Below, one piece after another: positions 59,871-64,000 of a stretch of 64,000 nt of DNA (position 1 is the first letter of the stretch; every line of letters begins with the position of its first letter). The translations under genes were made by a program, and so were the position numbers. The DNA is from Acidobacteriota bacterium (GTDB lineage: Bacteria > Acidobacteriota > Blastocatellia > Pyrinomonadales > Pyrinomonadaceae), in assembly GCA_016703965.1 (NCBI GenBank), contig JADJBB010000021.1, positions 372,001 to 436,000 of the forward strand, in the 5' to 3' direction. Under the pieces are notes generated by a model. That model made no database searches. It was not told the DNA's origin and saw nothing but the letters and a program-made list of their open reading frames with translations.

Positions 59871-61811
59871 CTAGCCGAGCATTTTCTCGATCACACCATA
59901 GCTCGCTTCGATCGCTTCGCTCAATCTATACGGCTCCGTGCCGCCGCCTTCGGCCATGTCGGCTTTTCCGCCGCCGCGTCCGCCGACGATCGGGGCGATC
60001 TCGCGGATGATGTCGCCTGCCCTGACCTTTCCCGTAAGGTCGTCGGATACACGGACGATCAGGCCGACCTTGCCTTCGTCAGAGCGTCCGATGATAACGA
60101 CGCCGGATTTGAGACGAGCTAGCAGTGTGTCTGAAAGCTGACGCGTACCATTCGCATCGAGCCCGTCAACTTGTTTTGCCAAAACCGTTACGCCGTTGAT
60201 CTCACGCGGTTCGTTCTGCTCGCCGCCGTCTGCACCTTGAGCACCGAGAGCCATTTTGAGCTTTAGCTCATCCATTTCCTTGCGGGTCTTTTTGAGCTCT
60301 TCCTGCAGGCGAGCGATCGCGTTCGGCAGGTTGTCACGCTGAGTGTTGAGTTCGTGCAGGCTGCGTTCGATGAGGCGTTCATCTTCGCGGAAGCGTGAGA
60401 ACGCGTCAAAGCCGGTGATCGCACGAATACGACGCACGCCGGAAGCGATCGCTTCGTCGCCGGTGATCTTAAAGCTGCCGATGTCGCCAGTTGCGCGGAC
60501 GTGAGTTCCGCCGCATAGTTCTTTCGAGAAAACGCCGTCGCCAACACTCAAAACGCGTACCGCCGAACCATATTTCTCACCAAACAAAGCCATCGCCCCG
60601 CAGGCCATAGCTTCCTCGATCGCCATGACGTTTGTGTTGACCGGATCGTTTTTAAGAATGTAACGATTCACCAGGTCCTCGACCTCGGCGATCTCATCGG
60701 CGGTCATCGGCTGGTAATGGGTAAAATCGAACCGCAAAACGCTCGGCCCGACGACCGAACCCGCCTGTTTCACATGCGTTCCCAAAACTTCTCTCAATGC
60801 TGCATGAACGAGGTGCGTGGCGGTATGATTTCGCCGCGTCGCATCGCGTTTCTCGGCGTCGACCGTCGCGACGACCTCGTCACCGACCTCGAGCGAGCCA
60901 GCGAGTATCGAGACCTTGTGTATGATCAATCCCGAAACAGGTGAATAAGTGTCGGAAACGGTCGCTTTCGAAGCAACACCGCCCGTTTTTATCATCCCGC
61001 CGCTTTCGTCGCCCTTGCTAAAGGTCGTTTTCACGATAACGCCGGTATCGCCAACCTGTCCGCCCGATTCGGCGTAGAACGGCGTGTTGTCGAGCACAAC
61101 ACTGCCCTGAGCACCGGCCGTCAGTTCGGCAACTGGCGTGTCACCATCAAGGATGGCGACGACCTTCGCATCCGCGATCTGGATCGTGTCATAGCCATGA
61201 AATTGATTCATACCGAATTTATCAAGCAGTTCGGCATATATCGGCGAAGGCTGGGATTTACGCGTTGTGTGCCCGACATCGCCTTGCTTTTGCAACTCCT
61301 GCAAAGCCGTATCAAAACGCTCGTTAAAATCGTCTTCTTCAAATTCCAGCCCTTTTTCTTCCAGATAAACGCGGATCAGATCTCGCGGCGTGCCGAATGT
61401 GTCGTACAATTTGCCGATCGCCAGGAACAGCTCGTTATCCTTAGGCGTCGACGCCGAGAGGCCGAGATCGTTCAAACGGCCAAGGCCGACGGTAACGGTA
61501 TTGGCAAACCGCTCCTCCTCGATCTTGACCATCTTGCTGATGAAGTCACGCTGAGCTTCGAGTTCAGGATACGCTCCACTCATCTCGGTGACGACGAAAT
61601 CGCAGACCTTGTGAAAGAAAGGTTCGTTCAAACCCAGATGTTCGCGGCCGTGGTAGATGGCACGCCGCATTATCTTCCGCAGGACGTAGTTGCGGCCTTC
61701 GTTTCCCGGCAGGATGCCGTCGGCGATGGCAAAGGCGGTCGAGCGGGCATGATCCGCAATCACGCGGCTGGCAAATTGTTGGGCTTCAGTTGATTCCTCG
61801 TAAACACTCAT
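59871..61811 (-). CDS. Alanyl-tRNA synthetase lacking the catalytic domain
   Basis: The 646-residue product aligns with the part of AlaRS after the aminoacylation core. It begins directly in the tRNA-binding helical region (ASRVIADHARSTAFAIADGI, LPGNEGRNYVLRKIMRRAIY), continues through the editing domain with zinc ligands NHTATHLVHAALREVLG (near 330) and ELCGGTH (near 435), a coiled coil, and the C-Ala/DHHA1 domain (APIVGGRGGGKADMAEGGGT). A usual bacterial AlaRS is about 870 residues, so roughly 240 N-terminal residues with class II motifs 1-3 are absent. An in-frame TAG lies two codons upstream of ATG 61811 and no AlaRS-like sequence exists in other frames of 61812-62041. A split enzyme or an editing-only protein are the alternatives. 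Confidence 0.93.
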   Translation of the reverse strand: MSVYEESTEAQQFASRVIADHARSTAFAIADGILPGNEGRNYVLRKIMRRAIYHGREHLGLNEPFFHKVCDFVVTEMSGAYPELEAQRDFISKMVKIEEERFANTVTVGLGRLNDLGLSASTPKDNELFLAIGKLYDTFGTPRDLIRVYLEEKGLEFEEDDFNERFDTALQELQKQGDVGHTTRKSQPSPIYAELLDKFGMNQFHGYDTIQIADAKVVAILDGDTPVAELTAGAQGSVVLDNTPFYAESGGQVGDTGVIVKTTFSKGDESGGMIKTGGVASKATVSDTYSPVSGLIIHKVSILAGSLEVGDEVVATVDAEKRDATRRNHTATHLVHAALREVLGTHVKQAGSVVGPSVLRFDFTHYQPMTADEIAEVEDLVNRYILKNDPVNTNVMAIEEAMACGAMALFGEKYGSAVRVLSVGDGVFSKELCGGTHVRATGDIGSFKITGDEAIASGVRRIRAITGFDAFSRFREDERLIERSLHELNTQRDNLPNAIARLQEELKKTRKEMDELKLKMALGAQGADGGEQNEPREINGVTVLAKQVDGLDANGTRQLSDTLLARLKSGVVIIGRSDEGKVGLIVRVSDDLTGKVRAGDIIREIAPIVGGRGGGKADMAEGGGTEPYRLSEAIEASYGVIEKMLG

Positions 61812-61925
61812 TATCTAAATAATATAACAGCTGAGTCAGAACCGGGAGCAATAGCGACTGGGTTCTTGCACTTGTATAATACTGCGTCCGTAATTATTAT
61901 TTTGGAGTTCACAAAAATCAAGCGT

Positions 61926-63140
61926 ATGTCGAGGGCAAACCTTATGGAGCGGTGCAATTGGATCTTTCTATTTGTCTTGGCTCTTTCGGTTAATGTAATT
62001 ACAATGAGCGCACAATCGGCAGAAGCCCTTAAAAACTTCAAAACGCTCTATGAGAAAGAGCTGAAAGACAACGGCATTGTTGGCAGCAGCTTTGTCTTAG
62101 TACGTGATAACAAGCTAGTCGCCGACTACAAATACGGCTCGGCAAACCTCGAAAAAAATCAACCGGTCGATGAAAACACGATCTATCACTGGGCGTCGAA
62201 CACAAAACCGTTCACGGGTATCGCGATCATGCAGCTTCGCGATCGCGGACTGTTGAAACTCGACGATCCGGTCACAAAATACCTACCTGAATTAAGAGCT
62301 GTTCACAATTCGTTCGCGTTTATGGATGAGATCACGATCAGGCATCTGATGACACACTCGGCCGGATTTCGAGGCGGAACATGGCCGTTTGCGGGTGGTA
62401 AGGATTGGGAACCTTTTGAACCGCAGGAGTATTCTCAGCTCGTTGCGATGTTTCCGTACACGGAAATTCGCTTCAAACCGGGCAGTAAATTCAGCTATTC
62501 AAATCCGGGCATCGTATTTTTAGGACGCATCATCGAAACGCTCACTAAAGACGACTATGAGGTCTATATCGATAAAAACATCCTAAAACCGCTGGAGATG
62601 TACCGAAGCTATTTCGACGCGACGCCGTATCATTTGCTCAAGGACCGCTCGCATTCCTACTACATCGAAAACGGTAAACGGACGGAAGGGAAATTCGACG
62701 CGAACACTGGAATAACGGTTTCGAACAGCGGTTTAAATTCGCCGATCCCGGATATGGTCAAGTATCTGAATTTTCTCGTTGGGGCTGGTGGCGACGACCG
62801 CACTCTTGTTGAGAGATATAACACGGTCCTAAAACGGTCATCGCTCGAGGAAATGTGGCAGCCGCAGCTCAAGACCGAGGCGGACGCGAATGGGAATAAG
62901 GGCTTCACGACCGACATCGGGCTGATCTATTTTATCGACAAAACGCTTTCGCCCACACATCTCGGCCACGGCGGCGATCAGAACGGGTTTATCAGTTATC
63001 TCGACTTTGACCCCGCGAAACGTATGGCTTCGCTTGTGGTCTTCAACACCAACATCATTCTGCCGGATGGAGCTCCGCCGGAGAAGGATATGGTCGGTAA
63101 GCTAAGACGCGATCAGGGCACTATATTAGGCAGAAAATAG
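61926..63140 (+). CDS. Serine hydrolase, beta-lactamase/class C fold
   Basis: The 404-residue exported protein has a signal peptide (CNWIFLFVLALSVNVITMSA) and the class C-type motifs: SxxK in IYHWASNTKPFTGIAI, YxN in FSYSNPGIVFLGRI and the HGG triad in HLGHGGDQNGF. It resembles bacterial D-aminopeptidase/esterase-like serine hydrolases; beta-lactamase activity is not implied. Starts at 61926 or 61944 keep the signal peptide. It is divergent from the alaS-like gene across about 110 bases. Confidence 0.88.
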   Translation: MSRANLMERCNWIFLFVLALSVNVITMSAQSAEALKNFKTLYEKELKDNGIVGSSFVLVRDNKLVADYKYGSANLEKNQPVDENTIYHWASNTKPFTGIAIMQLRDRGLLKLDDPVTKYLPELRAVHNSFAFMDEITIRHLMTHSAGFRGGTWPFAGGKDWEPFEPQEYSQLVAMFPYTEIRFKPGSKFSYSNPGIVFLGRIIETLTKDDYEVYIDKNILKPLEMYRSYFDATPYHLLKDRSHSYYIENGKRTEGKFDANTGITVSNSGLNSPIPDMVKYLNFLVGAGGDDRTLVERYNTVLKRSSLEEMWQPQLKTEADANGNKGFTTDIGLIYFIDKTLSPTHLGHGGDQNGFISYLDFDPAKRMASLVVFNTNIILPDGAPPEKDMVGKLRRDQGTILGRK

Positions 63141-63178
63141 GAATACAATTCGGTAGTTCTAGATTCAGGAGAAAAACT

Positions 63179-63876
63179 ATGAGAAAAACACTATTCGTTA
63201 CGATGATGATGGTAACGGCTGCTCTCTTTTGTGTGTCTCAGGCTGCGGCCCAGGGCCCTCCGCTCCTCGGCGGATATAAAGAGATAGCAAAAACAGATCC
63301 GGCTGCAAAAAAAGCGGCATTGTTCGCGGTTTCGGCGGAAGCGAAGCGATCCGAAAAAGAGATCGAGTTCATCTCGGTCGTAAAAGCCGAGCGTCAGGCG
63401 GTCGCTGGCAGCAATTACCGAATGTGCCTCAAGGTCAGTGACAGCGGAGCCGAGGGCCAGGATTCGGCCGATGTTTTTGTGAAAGTCATCGTAAATGTTG
63501 ATCTGAAGGGTGTTTACAAACTTCTAAGCTGGGAAGCCTCAGATTGCGGTGAGGACGAAGACGGGGACGGTGCTACAGCTCCGTCCGCAGCTGCGTCGCC
63601 CGGGGACGGAGACTTTAAGACGTTTCGAATACCGATGTCGGCATCGGCCTCACAGCGGATTTTGCCATCAAAAACCATTCAGCAGACACCAAGGTGAAAC
63701 ACACGCTCGCCGGAATTTTGAAATGCGAGAACAAAGGAATGTTCGCCATGATCTACCGCGTTTGCATGAGGGTCGCCGAAGAAGGCAAAACCCAAGTCAT
63801 CAGAACGGTCGTTACGATGGACCAGTATTCGAACATGAAACTGGTGAGCTGGGAACACTCGACCTGCGGCAACTAA
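63179..63876 (+). pseudogene. Two-domain cystatin-like exported protein, frameshifted
   Basis: The first frame codes for a signal peptide (RKTLFVTMMMVTAALFCVSQ) and a cystatin-like domain with GGYKEIAKTDPAAKKAALFA, the QAVAGSNYRMCLKV segment (QxVxG pattern) and KLLSWEASDCG. A linker rich in Asp, Ala and Ser follows. A second, similar domain (VSNTDVGIGLTADFAIKNHS, MIYRVCMRVAEEGKTQVIR, KLVSWEHSTCG) is encoded in the next frame, the switch falling near 63616-63625; one extra base there would restore a single protein. The first frame runs on to 63697 with unrelated residues. Either a real mutation or a sequence error. The QxVxG loop itself is missing from the second domain. Confidence 0.75.
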
Positions 63877-63917
63877 CCCACACCTCTCGTTCAACACTAC
63901 TGATCATCGGCTTCATT

Positions 63918-63966
63918 AGCGTTCCCAGAGCAGGACGCTTTCAGGCGAGGGCGACCGCGTTCCCGG
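63918..63966. repeat. Structured intergenic repeat, partial copy 3
   Basis: AGCGT (63918-63922) pairs with ACGCT (63935-63939), followed by CAGGCGAGGGCG and ending CGCGTTCCCGG at 63966. This is the right half of the element at 24830 and 31198, in the same orientation relative to the upstream plus-strand gene. The last 34 bases of the window beyond it show no recognisable feature. Confidence 0.65.
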
Positions 63967-64000
63967 CAAAACGCAGCTACCAACCCGCGTGGATCTTCCA

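Noticed and set aside
61811..62041. Minus-strand frame upstream of the alaS-like gene as its missing N-terminus
   Set aside because: The translated residues have no class II synthetase motifs and overlap the divergent hydrolase gene.
63600..63640. Programmed -1 frameshift in the cystatin-like gene
   Set aside because: No X XXY YYZ slippery heptamer is in the right phase, and the -1 frame has a stop (TAA at 63616) just before the junction.
1..64000. CRISPR arrays, rRNA, tRNA, prophage or transposase genes
   Set aside because: None seen: no regularly spaced repeats, no cloverleaf-like sequence with conserved arms, and no phage or transposase protein among the coding frames.

Overview
The window looks like a stretch of chromosome from a Gram-negative environmental bacterium of moderately high GC. 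It is dense with housekeeping genes and with secreted enzymes. The ATP synthase genes include two b-type subunits (b and b'). There is an ffh-rpsP-khpA-rimM-trmD-rplS-rnhB translation block, many signal-peptide proteins, exported glycosidases, and serine hydrolases of the beta-lactamase fold. Together these suggest Acidobacteriota (Blastocatellia/Pyrinomonadaceae-like), but that is an inference from gene content, not a marker-gene result. I saw no rRNA, tRNA, CRISPR array, prophage or insertion-sequence transposase.

Layout. 0.4-7 kb: exported GH78 alpha-L-rhamnosidase, a ParD/ParE-type toxin-antitoxin pair, and a large TPR/sigma-54 regulator. 7-16 kb: clpS, ileS, lspA, lgt and rluD, with small exported proteins between them (protein quality control, lipoprotein maturation, rRNA modification). 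16-25 kb: a compact exo-glycosidase run, GH20 hexosaminidase, HEAT-repeat protein, GH29 fucosidase, GH33 sialidase and GH92 mannosidase, which together fit trimming of sialylated, fucosylated N-glycan-like chains. 25-31 kb: slipin, pterin dehydratase, lipoprotein, DUF1015, pdxH, GNAT, membrane HExxH protein, SDR, YycJ-like MBL hydrolase. 31-36 kb (minus strand): the translation/SRP block. 36-43.6 kb (minus): glycosyltransferase, Trm112-like protein, zinc-ribbon SPFH protein, VanZ-like protein, and a partial ATP synthase operon (b', b, delta, alpha, gamma). 43.7-64 kb: serine hydrolases, an orphan DNA methyltransferase, two exonuclease III paralogues around a second toxin-antitoxin pair, exported peptidases and an esterase, an aldehyde dehydrogenase, a beta-helix protein, a transporter with an AsnC-type regulator, an alanyl-tRNA synthetase without its catalytic domain, and a frameshifted two-domain cystatin-like gene.

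The strongest unusual signals are: (1) an alaS-like gene that keeps the tRNA-binding, editing and C-Ala parts but lacks the aminoacylation core, with an in-frame stop just upstream of its ATG; (2) a family of structured ~140-bp repeats that exactly fill gaps between convergent genes, whose stems differ by compensatory changes, and one of which supplies the C-terminus of RNase HII; (3) a small palindromic repeat found in frame inside two protein genes and once between genes; (4) the exo-glycosidase cluster; (5) a series of near-perfect inverted repeats in short intergenic spacers, each built from a different word.
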